Notes: a model not told the origin generated them from the letters alone. A DNA stretch of 43,857 bases from Bacteroidales bacterium (GCA_024400425.1 JAKSMV010000026.1:1-43857), one strand, 5' to 3'. Positions 23,712-32,187 are shown, counted from the stretch's first letter. Numbers and translations are program-made.

Positions 23712-24521
23712 ATGAAAAAGTTAGCATTAATTCTTTCTGTTTTTCTCCTGAATTTGTCGGCTCTTTGGGCTCAAGACACACTGCCTGCTCCATCAACTTA
23801 TCGTGTCAATGGTGTGACTTTCAAGATGGTAAGGGTTGAAAAAGGCGATTTCTGGATGGGAGCTCAACACCTTGATACCGCCGATTTCAATTTCGATCGG
23901 TTAAGTCAGAGCGACGAGATGCCGGTGCATTTTGTGAGCATCAAGGACGATTTCTATATCGGCCAGACCGAAGTGACGCAGAAACTGTGGAAAGCTGTGA
24001 TGGGTAACAATCCGAGTAAGAAGAAATGCCCCAAACGGCCTGTGGAAAACGTATCGTATTATGATGTTATGGAGTTTATCGAAGTGCTTGATAGTCTGAC
24101 AGGTATGCATTTCCGTCTGCCAACGGAAGAAGAATGGGAGTTTGCTGCGCGTGGCGGAAACCATTCGCGACATTATATCTATAGCGGTAGCGACAAGCTG
24201 AAGCGTGTGGCTTGGTTCAACGGCAACGCTCGAAAGACGAAGAAAGTAGGCAAGCGTGCAGCCAACGAATTGGGCATTCGTGACATGTCGGGAAACGTAT
24301 GGGAATGGTGCTCAACGAATTACCATTATTTCGACAAGGCACGCAATGCTAAACTCGGCAACGATGGTAAGATGATGTGCATTCGCGGCGGCGCATGGCA
24401 GCTTCCCGCCAACGCATGCCGTGTGTCGTGGCGTGGCAAACGAATGCCTGACGCAAAGAATTCCTTTGGCGGTTTCAGACTTTGCCTTGATGCGAAATAC
24501 GTGAAAGAAGGTGAGGAGTAA
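23712..24521 (+). CDS. Secreted SUMF1/FGE-like domain protein
   Basis: This is a 269-residue protein with a signal peptide (KKLALILSVFLLNLSALWAQD) and one formylglycine-generating-enzyme-type (SUMF1) fold. Diagnostic segments are GDFWMGAQ near the start, FYIGQTEVTQKLWKAVMG, PVENVSYYDVMEF, RLPTEEEWEFAARGG, DMSGNVWEW and the C-terminal IRGGAWQ...CRVSWRGK...FGGFRLCL. In this phylum most such proteins are not sulfatase activators; some (GldJ/GldK) are gliding/T9SS components. This one is not a lipoprotein and lacks the Gld context. The start at 23712 gives the signal peptide. It precedes the FG-GAP protein by 14 bp, so they form an operon. Confidence 0.87.
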   Translation: MKKLALILSVFLLNLSALWAQDTLPAPSTYRVNGVTFKMVRVEKGDFWMGAQHLDTADFNFDRLSQSDEMPVHFVSIKDDFYIGQTEVTQKLWKAVMGNNPSKKKCPKRPVENVSYYDVMEFIEVLDSLTGMHFRLPTEEEWEFAARGGNHSRHYIYSGSDKLKRVAWFNGNARKTKKVGKRAANELGIRDMSGNVWEWCSTNYHYFDKARNAKLGNDGKMMCIRGGAWQLPANACRVSWRGKRMPDAKNSFGGFRLCLDAKYVKEGEE

Positions 24522-24535
24522 TTTTTTCCCTAGCA

Positions 24536-26698
24536 ATGAATGTTGTAAAAGGTATTTCTCTGGTTATTATCTTGATAATCCATTTGACGTTGTCGGCACA
24601 GACGGTGCGTCAGGGCGATGAGGGACTGCTGCAGTCGCCCTGGTGCGGTGGGTTGAATGCCTGTCAGTTCGGGCAATTCGACTTGAATGGCGATGGCAAG
24701 AACGACCTTGTGGCTTTCGACCGTCATGGCAACCGTTTGTCGTGTTTCATCAATAAAGGCGCGATGGACGAGGTGGATTACGAATTCGATAATTCCTACG
24801 TTAAATTCTTTCCACGACTCGACGAGTGGGCCGTTTTTACCGATTACGATGGCGACGGAAAGACCGATATTTTCACCTATTCAAAAGGTTGGGCGGGCAT
24901 CAAGGTGTTCCGGAATGTCACGACCGACACGTTGGCTTTCGAGCTGGTGGCCTATCCTTATCTCACTTCGTGGCAAAGCGGGGGAGAGGTGAACATTCTC
25001 GCCACCAATGCCGATTATCCGGCCATCGTCGATGTGGATGGCGACGGCGACTTGGACATCCTCACGTTCGGTGTGTTGGGCACTTTCGTAGAGAAGCACC
25101 TTAACCTTTCGGTCGAACGATACGGAACGCGCGACTCTCTCGTGTTTGAGCGGACTGACTATTGCTGGGGACGTGTGGCCGAAAGCGAAGAAGACAACCT
25201 CATGTATCTCGACACTTGCTTGTTTGGCAATTCGTTGATTGTCAACAAGGATGACTTTCGTCATCGGGGCGCCACTTTGACTGTCCGTGACCTAACGGGG
25301 AATGGACTGCCCGATTTGCTGCTGGCAGATGTCGATTATCCAGGATTGACTTTCTTGCAAAATGGCGGCTCGCCTGATAAAGCCTTGATGGTTAGCCAAA
25401 CGTCGCAATTTCCTGAAAATCATCCGATAAATCTCTATTCGATGCCTGTGCCGTTTTTCGGCGATGTCAACAATGACGGCCTTGACGACTTGCTTGTCTC
25501 GCCATTCGACCCCAATCCGATGGTGTGCGAAGGTCATCATTCCGTTTGGCTTTATCTGAATCGGGGAACCAATCAAAGTCCTGATTTCCAGTTCTATTCC
25601 GATTGTTTTTTGCAGGACCAGATGCTGGATTTCGGAACGGGTGCCTATCCCGTTTTTACCGATGTTGATGCCGATGGCTTGGTTGACCTCGTGGTGGGAA
25701 CGGTAGGTGACATCGATTCAACCTATTATCATTACGGCAGCCTGAAAGCGCATCGTTCGGCTCAACTCTATTATTATCGGAATGTCGGAACGGCTCAAAA
25801 TCCATCATTCGAACTTGTGGATGATGATTTTGCACAACTGAAACAGATGAAAAAAATGGCACTAGTACCGGCTTTTGGCGACATCAATGGTGACGGGAAA
25901 AATGAAATGATTGTGGGCTGCGATGAAGGTAAGCTATTGCTATTTGATGCAGATTTTCAGTTGGTTGACGATGATTTCCTCAACTATCGTTCAGCCTTTT
26001 CTGTGCCATTCGTTTTCGATTTCGATAGGGATGGAATCATGGATTTGGTGGTAGGCAATGCTCAAGGGAAGTTGAGTCATTTCCATGGAACCGAGACTGG
26101 TTTGCAGCTTGTAACTGACGATTTTGGTCAGGTGGATGTGCATAATGCTTCGATATCTTATTATGGCTATAGTGTTCCGTTTGCGTTTCGCGATGGAAAC
26201 GAGACCTTGTTGGCAGTAGGTTCAGAACAAGGTAAAGTGTTTTTGTTCAATAATATAGATGGAAATCTGAATGGTTCGTTTGCCGATATTTCCGACCAAT
26301 GGAATCGTTTTGTAGATGGTTTCGACAATCGTTTTGGGCTACGTAGTTCTGCCACTCTCGCCGATTTAAACGCCGATGGCAAGTTGGAAATGGTTGTCGG
26401 AAACTTCGCTGGAGGCTTGCAGCTTTTCAATGCGAATATTCCCGTAAATCAGGATGTTAGTGAATATGGGCTTGAAACGGTTTCGGTCTTTCCCAATCCA
26501 GCAAAGTCGGAAATCCAGATTGCCTTGTCAAATAATACTGGAGCTGATGTCAAGATTTATGACCTTTTCGGCAGGTGCATGAAAAAACTCACATCAACAT
26601 CGCGCGTTGATGTGAGTGGGTTAAAATCTGGAATATACTTCTTGGAAGTTTCTTCCGATGAAAAAGTCTATCGCGGCAAGTTCATCAAATCTTCTTGA
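24536..26698 (+). CDS. FG-GAP/VCBS-repeat surface protein with T9SS sorting tail
   Basis: This is a 720-residue secreted protein. It has a signal peptide (about 1-20), then at least eight FG-GAP/VCBS-type repeats marked by calcium-binding loops such as DLNGDGKNDL, DYDGDGKTDI, DVDGDGDLDI, DVNNDGLDDL, DVDADGLVDL, DINGDGKNEM, DFDRDGIMDL and DLNADGKLEM. These form an integrin-like beta-propeller. The last 75 or so residues are a type A T9SS sorting domain (VSVFPNPAKSEIQI, then VKIYDLFGRCMKKL and LKSGIYFLEV...GKFIKSS). The protein is therefore exported through T9SS and probably anchored on the surface. It is paired with the upstream SUMF1-like gene. Its last 14 bases overlap the end of the convergent M48 gene. 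Confidence 0.92.
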   Translation: MNVVKGISLVIILIIHLTLSAQTVRQGDEGLLQSPWCGGLNACQFGQFDLNGDGKNDLVAFDRHGNRLSCFINKGAMDEVDYEFDNSYVKFFPRLDEWAVFTDYDGDGKTDIFTYSKGWAGIKVFRNVTTDTLAFELVAYPYLTSWQSGGEVNILATNADYPAIVDVDGDGDLDILTFGVLGTFVEKHLNLSVERYGTRDSLVFERTDYCWGRVAESEEDNLMYLDTCLFGNSLIVNKDDFRHRGATLTVRDLTGNGLPDLLLADVDYPGLTFLQNGGSPDKALMVSQTSQFPENHPINLYSMPVPFFGDVNNDGLDDLLVSPFDPNPMVCEGHHSVWLYLNRGTNQSPDFQFYSDCFLQDQMLDFGTGAYPVFTDVDADGLVDLVVGTVGDIDSTYYHYGSLKAHRSAQLYYYRNVGTAQNPSFELVDDDFAQLKQMKKMALVPAFGDINGDGKNEMIVGCDEGKLLLFDADFQLVDDDFLNYRSAFSVPFVFDFDRDGIMDLVVGNAQGKLSHFHGTETGLQLVTDDFGQVDVHNASISYYGYSVPFAFRDGNETLLAVGSEQGKVFLFNNIDGNLNGSFADISDQWNRFVDGFDNRFGLRSSATLADLNADGKLEMVVGNFAGGLQLFNANIPVNQDVSEYGLETVSVFPNPAKSEIQIALSNNTGADVKIYDLFGRCMKKLTSTSRVDVSGLKSGIYFLEVSSDEKVYRGKFIKSS

Positions 26699-27569
26699 TG
26701 CCACCAGGTTTTGGCTTGTTGGTGGTGCCATTGCTGCCACTATTGTTGCCGCTGTTAGTCGTGGTTTGCTTTGGTGCATTTCCGCTCTTGGCATGATAGG
26801 TGTAACCTGCGGCTTCGGCCATGCTCTTGATTTTGGCAGCACGCTTGGCACTGTCGGGGTGGGTCGAGAACATCTGCGCCACCTTGCTTTGGGTGCCGCT
26901 GTTTCCATTCAAGCTAATGAGCACATTAAGGGCATCGTACATGGCGAAGGCATCAACGCCATTGGTGATGCAGAATTGGAAAGCGGCTTCGTCGGCTTCG
27001 TATTCCTGCTTGCGCGAGTAGGCGTTGGAGGCAAGTTCTTGTGCCAAGTCGCCCATGAAACCTTGCGAAATGGCACCTGCGGTTTGGCTGAAGGCGCCAA
27101 TGCCATAACGGGCAGCCACCATCAGATAGGAGGTGCGGTAAGCATCACGGACGTCCTTGTTCTTCAGGTGACCCAATTCGTGGCCGATGACGGCAAAGAT
27201 CTCGTCGTCGGTCATCACGTCCATCAGTCCGGAATAGACACGAACGCTGCCATCGCCACTGGCAAAGGCGTTGACGGTGTTGGATTGATATACCTTATAG
27301 TTGACATTCATGTCGCCGATGTTCTTGAAACGTGCCATGATGCGCGACAAGCGTTGCGTGTATTCGTTTGATGCGGGCAATACCGTGTTTTCGGCATCTG
27401 TCGTGGCCATGTATTCGACGCAAAGCTGTGCGACTTGCGAATCGGAAATGGTAAGGGCTTGAACGGCGGCGGCACCAGCGTTCATGGCTGCATTCGGGTC
27501 AACGACTTTTAAGGTTGAGCAACTGGCCATCATTAATAAGGTGGCGGCTCCAATGATAATTTTCTTCAT
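26685..27569 (-). CDS. M48-family zinc metalloprotease, lipoprotein
   Basis: This is a 294-residue lipoprotein (KKIIIGAATLLMMASC, lipid on C17) with an M48 peptidase domain. The zinc site is HELGH (H130, E131, H134), with the third-ligand glutamate in QEYEADEAAF. Other conserved parts are TVNAFASGDGSVRVYSGLMD and FSTHPDSAKRAAKI. It resembles LoiP/BepA-type periplasmic proteases of envelope quality control. The C-terminal 35 residues are a low-complexity Thr/Asn/Ser/Gly tail ending PKPGGIKKI. The start at 27569 is preferred over a start 8 codons upstream because it gives the lipoprotein signal. A TATTTTTG box lies 31 bp upstream. Confidence 0.92.
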   Translation of the reverse strand: MKKIIIGAATLLMMASCSTLKVVDPNAAMNAGAAAVQALTISDSQVAQLCVEYMATTDAENTVLPASNEYTQRLSRIMARFKNIGDMNVNYKVYQSNTVNAFASGDGSVRVYSGLMDVMTDDEIFAVIGHELGHLKNKDVRDAYRTSYLMVAARYGIGAFSQTAGAISQGFMGDLAQELASNAYSRKQEYEADEAAFQFCITNGVDAFAMYDALNVLISLNGNSGTQSKVAQMFSTHPDSAKRAAKIKSMAEAAGYTYHAKSGNAPKQTTTNSGNNSGSNGTTNKPKPGGIKKI

Positions 27570-27600
27570 GGTGAATCGGTTTAATTTGTTCAATGATTTG

Positions 27601-27608
27601 CAAAAATA
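27601..27608 (-). promoter_or_regulatory. -7 box of the M48 gene
   Basis: CAAAAATA on the plus strand reads TATTTTTG on the minus strand, 31 bp before the ATG. Confidence 0.6.
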
Positions 27609-27660
27609 GGCAATTAATGAAAAAAAACTCCGAATTAATTTGCATATTCCAAAATTGTTG

Positions 27661-27668
27661 TATTTTTG
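27661..27668 (+). promoter_or_regulatory. -7 box of the SPFH operon (TATTTTTG)
   Basis: This is an exact box 32 bp before the SPFH start codon. A short direct repeat (AAAATAATATC, about 27676-27698) lies in the leader. Confidence 0.65.
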
Positions 27669-27700
27669 CGCATCAAAATAATATCAAAATAATATCATTT

Positions 27701-28639
27701 ATGGAAACAAAAGAATTTGAATTTAAGGGTTTTGCGATGAATGGATTCGTCGCATTGTTTGTTGAAATCGCACTCGTTGCCTTGTGCATTTTTGGCTTTG
27801 CTTGCTCGCCAAGTGAATCGAGTTTCACCTTCATCTTGTCAATCGTTGGCATCATTTTGGCCATTTTCATTCCCATCGGCTTCCGCAAATTGGAACCGAA
27901 TGAAGCTATGGTGATGCTTTTCTTCGGTGTCTATAAAGGCACTTTCACGAAAACCGGCTTCCACTGGGTCAATTTCCTGATGACCTCAAAGAAAGTCTCG
28001 CTCCGTGCGCGCAACCTGAACCCCGACAACATCAAGGTCAACGACAAGACGGGCAACCCGATTATGATTGGCCAGATTCTGGTCTGGAAACTGAAGGACA
28101 CCTACAAGGCCATGTTTGAGATTGACTCGCAGACCATGGCGGGCGGCTCAAGCACTACGCCAGTGTCGGTGTCGAGCCGCATGAGGGCTTTCGAGAGCTT
28201 CATCCAGGTGCAGAGCGATGCCGCTTTGCGCGAGGTAGCAGGCATGTACGCCTACGACGAGACCGATGGTCGTAGCGAAGAACTTACCTTGCGTTCGGGC
28301 GGCAAGGAAATCAACGAAGTGCTGAAGTCGAAACTGAACGAGCGTCTCGCCATGTCGGGTCTCGAAGTCATCGAAGCACGTATCAACTATCTGGCATATT
28401 CGCCTGAGATTGCAGCTGTCATGTTACGTCGCCAGCAGGCTGCCGCCATCATTTCGGCCCGCGAAAAGATTGTGGATGGCGCCGTTTCGATGGTAAAGAT
28501 GGCTTTGGATAAACTGAAAGACGAAAATGTCGTCGAACTCGACGAGGAACGCAAGGCCGCCATGGTCAGCAACTTGCTCGTGGTGCTTTGCGCCGACGAA
28601 TCGGCTCAGCCTGTGCTGAATACGGGTAGTCTGTATTAA
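27701..28639 (+). CDS. SPFH/Band 7 membrane scaffold protein
   Basis: This is a 312-residue protein with two N-terminal hydrophobic segments (about 15-36 and 42-62) followed by an SPFH (stomatin/prohibitin/flotillin) domain. It starts [31 protein letters not shown] and contains the usual [21 protein letters not shown] segment and [16 protein letters not shown] helical C terminus ([26 protein letters not shown]) should mediate oligomerisation. Such proteins organise membrane microdomains and regulate membrane proteases. It heads a five-gene operon with membrane proteins, a CPBP-type protease and a ribbon-helix-helix protein. SPFH plus an Arc-like protein is a pairing I recall from Bacteroidales genomes. 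The start at 27701 is the first after the promoter. Confidence 0.92.
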   Translation: METKEFEFKGFAMNGFVALFVEIALVALCIFGFACSPSESSFTFILSIVGIILAIFIPIGFRKLEPNEAMVMLFFGVYKGTFTKTGFHWVNFLMTSKKVSLRARNLNPDNIKVNDKTGNPIMIGQILVWKLKDTYKAMFEIDSQTMAGGSSTTPVSVSSRMRAFESFIQVQSDAALREVAGMYAYDETDGRSEELTLRSGGKEINEVLKSKLNERLAMSGLEVIEARINYLAYSPEIAAVMLRRQQAAAIISAREKIVDGAVSMVKMALDKLKDENVVELDEERKAAMVSNLLVVLCADESAQPVLNTGSLY

Positions 28640-28650
28640 TTTGTTCAGCC

Positions 28651-29421
28651 ATGGATATTGAATACATACTTTTCTTTCTTTTTGGGCTTGTTATAATAGG
28701 TTTTGGCATCTATTGTAAGTTTCATCAAGAGAATATGTCTGTTAATGCTAATCCCGCATGGCCGATAGAAGGGCAGAAGAAATTCGTTGTTGCGTTGTAT
28801 TTTTCCTTCGGGCTCATGATTACTATTGTAACTTTACTTTTGATTTTGTTTCAATCGTCAGAAAACATTGATCTTGTGGTTGTTCCTGTAATTGCTTTTT
28901 TCACATTGCTGATGTTGTGGCTTTCGTGGAAATTCATTTTCAGTCAAGTTGAGAAATGGAGAGTCATAATGCTGGTTGTCATTTCTGTTTTGACGGTCGC
29001 AGGCATTGCATTGGTTGTTTATTACATCTGTAGTTTTGAACCAACGGCAGAAATAGAAGCGGTAAATGAGGTGAAAGAGGCAACCGAAGTGGATGAGATA
29101 CCTGTGAATACATGGGCACCTGATCTTTTCTTATTGGCATTCGTTGAATTGGTGGTTTTCATTAGGATGATATTTTGTCCTGAGAAAACTCGAGTTTTCA
29201 AGAATCTGACCGAAGAGCAACGGGCTAAAGCAGATTTGGCGAGTTTTCAAAAAGCAAATGCACTACTTTATTTCCTTCTTTTTGCCATACTCATGGCATT
29301 TGGAATCACTGCATTATATGTTAAGATGAATATGTTATGTATGCTAATTCCAGTGGCTGTCTTTCTGCCAATTTATTATATCATGAATCGCAGAATGAAA
29401 GTGTATTTGGGAGAGGATTGA
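28651..29421 (+). CDS. Polytopic membrane protein, unknown function
   Basis: This is a 256-residue membrane protein with about six hydrophobic spans: residues 4-20, 46-68, 75-95, 107-130 and two near the C terminus (about 205-240). It is interrupted by an acidic loop (EPTAEIEAVNEVKEATEVDEIP). The N-terminal 30 residues (FFLFGLVIIGFGIYCKF) resemble the start of the next gene's DUF3784-type domain. Function is unknown. It lies 11 bp after the SPFH gene and 27 bp before the next, within the operon. Its sequence is richer in A/T than its neighbours. Confidence 0.75.
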   Translation: MDIEYILFFLFGLVIIGFGIYCKFHQENMSVNANPAWPIEGQKKFVVALYFSFGLMITIVTLLLILFQSSENIDLVVVPVIAFFTLLMLWLSWKFIFSQVEKWRVIMLVVISVLTVAGIALVVYYICSFEPTAEIEAVNEVKEATEVDEIPVNTWAPDLFLLAFVELVVFIRMIFCPEKTRVFKNLTEEQRAKADLASFQKANALLYFLLFAILMAFGITALYVKMNMLCMLIPVAVFLPIYYIMNRRMKVYLGED

Positions 29422-29448
29422 TTGTTTATAATTTAACTGTTTAATACT

Positions 29449-30201
29449 ATGCTGTTTGCAAATATTTTTGTAGGAGTTTTGATAATCTTGGCCGGAATCC
29501 TCTGCTATAAGTTCCCCAATCAGATTAATCCATACGGTGGCATGTCGCCTGAAAGAAAGGCTTTGGTTGACATCGATGGCCTAAGACGAAGCATTTTGTG
29601 GATTATGGTGGCTACGGGAATTGCTTTTCTGCTCTTGGCAGTGTTCCATAAATACCTTGCCGCTTATCCTATTCTTGACTTTTGGGCAATTATGGGCATT
29701 TGCGTAGCCATGCTCGTGGCCGTGCTGATCGCCATGAAGAGGCATAACGGTTGGGGCAAGGACAAGGAAGGAACGACTTACCGCCACGATACCAACCGTT
29801 CGCGTATCATCGTGATTTCGGTATGTGGAGCGATTGCAACCATCGCCTTCGTGGTGGTGACGCTGTCCGCGTCCAACAAGCCTAGCGTGATAGACATTCA
29901 GGACGATATGTTGCACATTGCAGGAATGTATGGCCGCGACATCCCGGTGAATGATATCGTAACGATGGAAGTGCTCGACGAGATGCCTGTCATGGCCATG
30001 CGCACCAATGGCTCGTCGTTCAAGAATAAGAACAAAGGCCATTTCCTGACCCAAAACGATGAAAAATGCCTGTTGTTCGTCACTTACAATGGTGGTCCGT
30101 ACATCGAATTGCGCACGGCTGACGACTTGATTTACCTGAATCGGGAAACGCCCGAAGAAACCACGAAACTAATTGATGAGTTGAAAAGAGCAATGCAATG
30201 A
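29449..30201 (+). CDS. DUF3784-like membrane protein with PH-like C-terminal domain
   Basis: This is a 250-residue protein. Three transmembrane spans at the N terminus (about 3-20, 48-68 and 74-95) include a DUF3784-like pattern (GILCYKFPNQINPYGGMSPERKA). A fourth span lies at about 122-142. The C-terminal 100 residues look like a bacterial PH-like domain, with strands around LHIAGMYGRDIPVNDIVTMEVLDEMP and NGGPYIELRTADDLIYLNRETPEETTKLIDEL. These proteins are thought to sit in the membrane, and no enzymatic role is known. The last 4 bases overlap the CPBP gene start (ATGA), so the two are translationally coupled. Confidence 0.8.
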   Translation: MLFANIFVGVLIILAGILCYKFPNQINPYGGMSPERKALVDIDGLRRSILWIMVATGIAFLLLAVFHKYLAAYPILDFWAIMGICVAMLVAVLIAMKRHNGWGKDKEGTTYRHDTNRSRIIVISVCGAIATIAFVVVTLSASNKPSVIDIQDDMLHIAGMYGRDIPVNDIVTMEVLDEMPVMAMRTNGSSFKNKNKGHFLTQNDEKCLLFVTYNGGPYIELRTADDLIYLNRETPEETTKLIDELKRAMQ

Positions 30202-31130
30202 AAAGAGCAATTAAATTCTCGATAGCGGTCTGCCTGTTCAGTTGGGCGATGTTTGCCATTGTCCGCTTCGGATTTGGGATAACCAACGAGACTAACAAGA
30301 TGGCTTTCACCATTTTCGAATCCATCTACATGCTTTTCCCGATGCTGGCGGCATTGGTGCTTCAGGCTTTCAAGATGGAAAAGTTCAATCACACGGGTTT
30401 GGTCAACTTCAAGATTTCGTGGACTTGGGTCGTGGCTTGGCTGCTGCCGGTCGCCATGGTGTTTTTGTGCATCTTGATTAACGGATGCTTCCCTGGCATC
30501 AAGCTGGAATACAGTGCTGAACAGCTCATCAGCCAATATAAGGTTCCCGAAGAACAGCAAGAGCTGGTTCGCTCGCAGCTGTCATCCATGCCCGCCTCGC
30601 TGATGGTCATCTCGACTGTCGTTTCAGCGCTTTTGGCGGGTGCCACCATCAATGCGGTTTTCGCCTTTGGTGAGGAATACGGCTGGCGCAACTACCTCGT
30701 CAACGCCTTGCGTGGGAAGAAGTTTTGGGCTGCGGCCTTGTTCATCGGCGCGGTTTGGGGCATCTGGCATTTCCCGCTCATCATGTCGGGTCACAACTAT
30801 CCCAACGAGCCTTATTGGGGCGTGTTGCTGATGGTCGTCATGTGCGTGTTGTTAGGTGCCATCGAATTGTATTTTGTGTTGAAAACCAAGTCGATGGTCG
30901 TGGCAGCCATCATTCACGGCACGATAAACGCCATCAGTGGCCTAGTCATCTATTTCGTTCAAGGCGGCAACGATTTCCTCAACGGAATGCCCGGCTTGGC
31001 TGGCTTCATCACGATGGGTATCGTCATCCTATGTCTTTGGATATTTGACCATTATGTCTCGAAAGAGGATATTTTCGCGCATACGTTAGATGAATCACTA
31101 AATAGAACAGACCATGGCAAAGGAGAGTAA
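30198..31130 (+). CDS. CPBP (Rce1-like) intramembrane metalloprotease
   Basis: This is a 310-residue polytopic membrane protein with about eight spans. It carries the three motifs of the CPBP/Abi family: EEYGWRNYL (glutamate pair, E...R), GAVWGIWHFPL (histidine) and a late histidine in AAIIHGTINA. These residues build the metal site of Rce1-type proteases. Bacterial members are often linked to bacteriocin self-immunity, but nothing like a bacteriocin gene is seen here. An SPFH protein in the same operon is consistent with a membrane proteolysis module. It overlaps the upstream gene by 4 bp and the downstream ribbon-helix-helix gene by 17 bp. Confidence 0.9.
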   Translation: MKRAIKFSIAVCLFSWAMFAIVRFGFGITNETNKMAFTIFESIYMLFPMLAALVLQAFKMEKFNHTGLVNFKISWTWVVAWLLPVAMVFLCILINGCFPGIKLEYSAEQLISQYKVPEEQQELVRSQLSSMPASLMVISTVVSALLAGATINAVFAFGEEYGWRNYLVNALRGKKFWAAALFIGAVWGIWHFPLIMSGHNYPNEPYWGVLLMVVMCVLLGAIELYFVLKTKSMVVAAIIHGTINAISGLVIYFVQGGNDFLNGMPGLAGFITMGIVILCLWIFDHYVSKEDIFAHTLDESLNRTDHGKGE

Positions 31131-31281
31131 CGGAGCGACGAAGACTTTCCTCTTGCGCGTCGATGAGGAGACGATGGCGGCCCTTGAACAATGGGCTGCC
31201 GATGAGTTCCGTTCCGTCAACGGACAACTGCAATGGATTATCGCCGAGGCTCTGAAGAAAAGCGGGCGAAAGAAGAAATAG
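31114..31281 (+). CDS. Arc-like ribbon-helix-helix protein (55 aa)
   Basis: This is a 55-residue reading frame starting at the ATG at 31114, inside the last 17 bases of the CPBP gene, and ending TAG at 31281. The sequence (MAKESNGATKTFLLRVDEET, then MAALEQWAADEFRSVNGQLQ, then WIIAEALKKSGRKKK) has a beta strand TFLLRVD and two helices joined by the SVNGQLQWII turn. That is the Arc/MetJ-type ribbon-helix-helix DNA-binding pattern. The basic tail fits DNA contact. It is probably the autoregulator of the operon, or a small antitoxin-like protein without a visible toxin. Its overlap with the upstream stop means it depends on translational coupling. Confidence 0.82.
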   Translation: MAKESNGATKTFLLRVDEETMAALEQWAADEFRSVNGQLQWIIAEALKKSGRKKK

Positions 31282-31320
31282 CATCAGTGCGAAAAATGTT
31301 GCCGCCTCTCATTGCCTTGG

Positions 31321-31350
31321 GGTAGAGACGTGCCATGGCGCGTCTCTACC
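31321..31350. repeat. Perfect palindromic hairpin (GGTAGAGACG / CGTCTCTACC)
   Basis: Ten-base arms enclose TGCCATGGCG, itself almost palindromic, so the whole 30-nt segment can fold into one long hairpin. This GTAGAGACGTGCCATGGC-type sequence occurs as a dispersed element in various bacterial genomes (from memory). Here it also lies 40 bp after the ribbon-helix-helix stop and may act as its terminator, though there is no T run. Confidence 0.6.
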
Positions 31351-31397
31351 TCACCACGTTTTGGAAACTAACAATTTATAGGCCTTCGCTACCTTTT

Positions 31398-31450
31398 ATC
31401 TACCCGTTCTCTACCTTTTCTCTACCCATTCTCTACCCATTCTCTACCAT
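31398..31450. repeat. Short tandem repeats of TCTCTACCCAT
   Basis: Five or so successive degenerate copies of an 11- to 12-base unit (core TCTCTACC, with ATCTACCCG and TCTCTACCTTT variants) run from about 31398 to 31450. The last copy merges with the inverted repeat that follows. They lie in the convergent gap between two genes and do not code. Confidence 0.6.
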
Positions 31451-31534
31451 GAACTCGATGAGAGGCTACCCATTCTTCGATGAAACGGTAGAGTTTGTTC
31501 GAGTTCATGGTAGCACTTGGTCGAGTTCATGGTA
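31445..31534. repeat. Inverted and direct copies of TACCATGAACTCGA
   Basis: TACCATGAACTCGA (31445-31458) has an exact inverted copy TCGAGTTCATGGTA at 31499-31512 and a second at 31521-31534. The last two form a direct repeat spaced by 22 bp. A GGCTACC/GGTAGAG pair lies inside. It could form a hairpin acting as terminator of the minus-strand gene at 31549 or mark a mobile element relic. Confidence 0.6.
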
Positions 31535-31548
31535 GCGTCACGACCTTG

Positions 31549-32178
31549 TTATAGTATGGAAAGATGCTGGGTTGAGACCAAGAAGCCTTTTCTTGTTTGG
31601 CGCAGGTGAACGAAGGTGTAGGCGCCGTGTGGGAGGGGAGTGCTGACGATTATCTTGTTCTCAACCTTGTTGATTATCGTGTCTTGAACCATTGCTTTCA
31701 AGTGGGTAGGAGTGTCGGCTGAGGATTCCTTGCTCTCAATCCTAATTAGTCGGAGGACGTCGAGGGGCTTCCAATCTTCGTCTTTCATCTGAAACTGTAT
31801 GGTATCGTTGTTGACTCCAATGTCGAGGGGTGGGAGAGAACCGTGCGATACGATGTAGGGTGCGAGGAGGCCGAGTCGCATGTCGTAGTCTTTCTTCGAC
31901 AGCTCGATGGCAGGAAGGAGCAGGTTGTGGTGCACGAAACAATTATAGGGTCGTTTCATTGACGTCGCCTCTTCAAACTGTTCCTTGATGGCAGCTTTGA
32001 GCAGACGGTAGGTGGCAAGGATGTTCCTCATGCCGCTTCGTTGTTTCAGTTGTGCTTCCGATTTCGCGTCATGATACTGCGAAGGCATGGCTTGCGCCAC
32101 CTGCATGCCATTCAACTCTCGATAAACAATTTGGCCAATGTGCCCCGAGAGAAAACCGTTGTCGTTGACTTTTGCCAT
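31549..32178 (-). CDS. DUF6266-type protein, unknown function
   Basis: This is a 209-residue protein with no signal peptide and no membrane span. Its start is AKVNDNGFLSGHIGQIVYRELNGMQVAQAMP, followed by a helix with SEAQLKQRSGMRNILATYR. This matches the pattern of the Bacteroidota DUF6266 family (MAK...G..SGK.GN.V....G....R..P...., then T.AQ..QR). The C-terminal half is a beta-rich domain (GVNNDTIQFQMKDEDWK, NKIIVSTPLPHGAYTFVHLRQ). Function is unknown; members are seen as isolated genes of variable presence. The ATG at 32178 is chosen because an upstream in-frame TTG (32190) would lie inside the -7 box CAAAGATA at 32188-32195. Confidence 0.75.
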   Translation of the reverse strand: MAKVNDNGFLSGHIGQIVYRELNGMQVAQAMPSQYHDAKSEAQLKQRSGMRNILATYRLLKAAIKEQFEEATSMKRPYNCFVHHNLLLPAIELSKKDYDMRLGLLAPYIVSHGSLPPLDIGVNNDTIQFQMKDEDWKPLDVLRLIRIESKESSADTPTHLKAMVQDTIINKVENKIIVSTPLPHGAYTFVHLRQTRKGFLVSTQHLSIL

Positions 32179-32187
32179 ATATACGTG

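Noticed and set aside
26658..27371. 237-codon open frame on the plus strand across the M48 gene
   Set aside because: It is antisense to the intact metalloprotease with its HELGH motif and has no domain; it comes from biased codon positions.
31398..31534. CRISPR-like array in the repeat-rich gap
   Set aside because: Units are too short and adjacent without regular spacers, and no cas genes are in the window.
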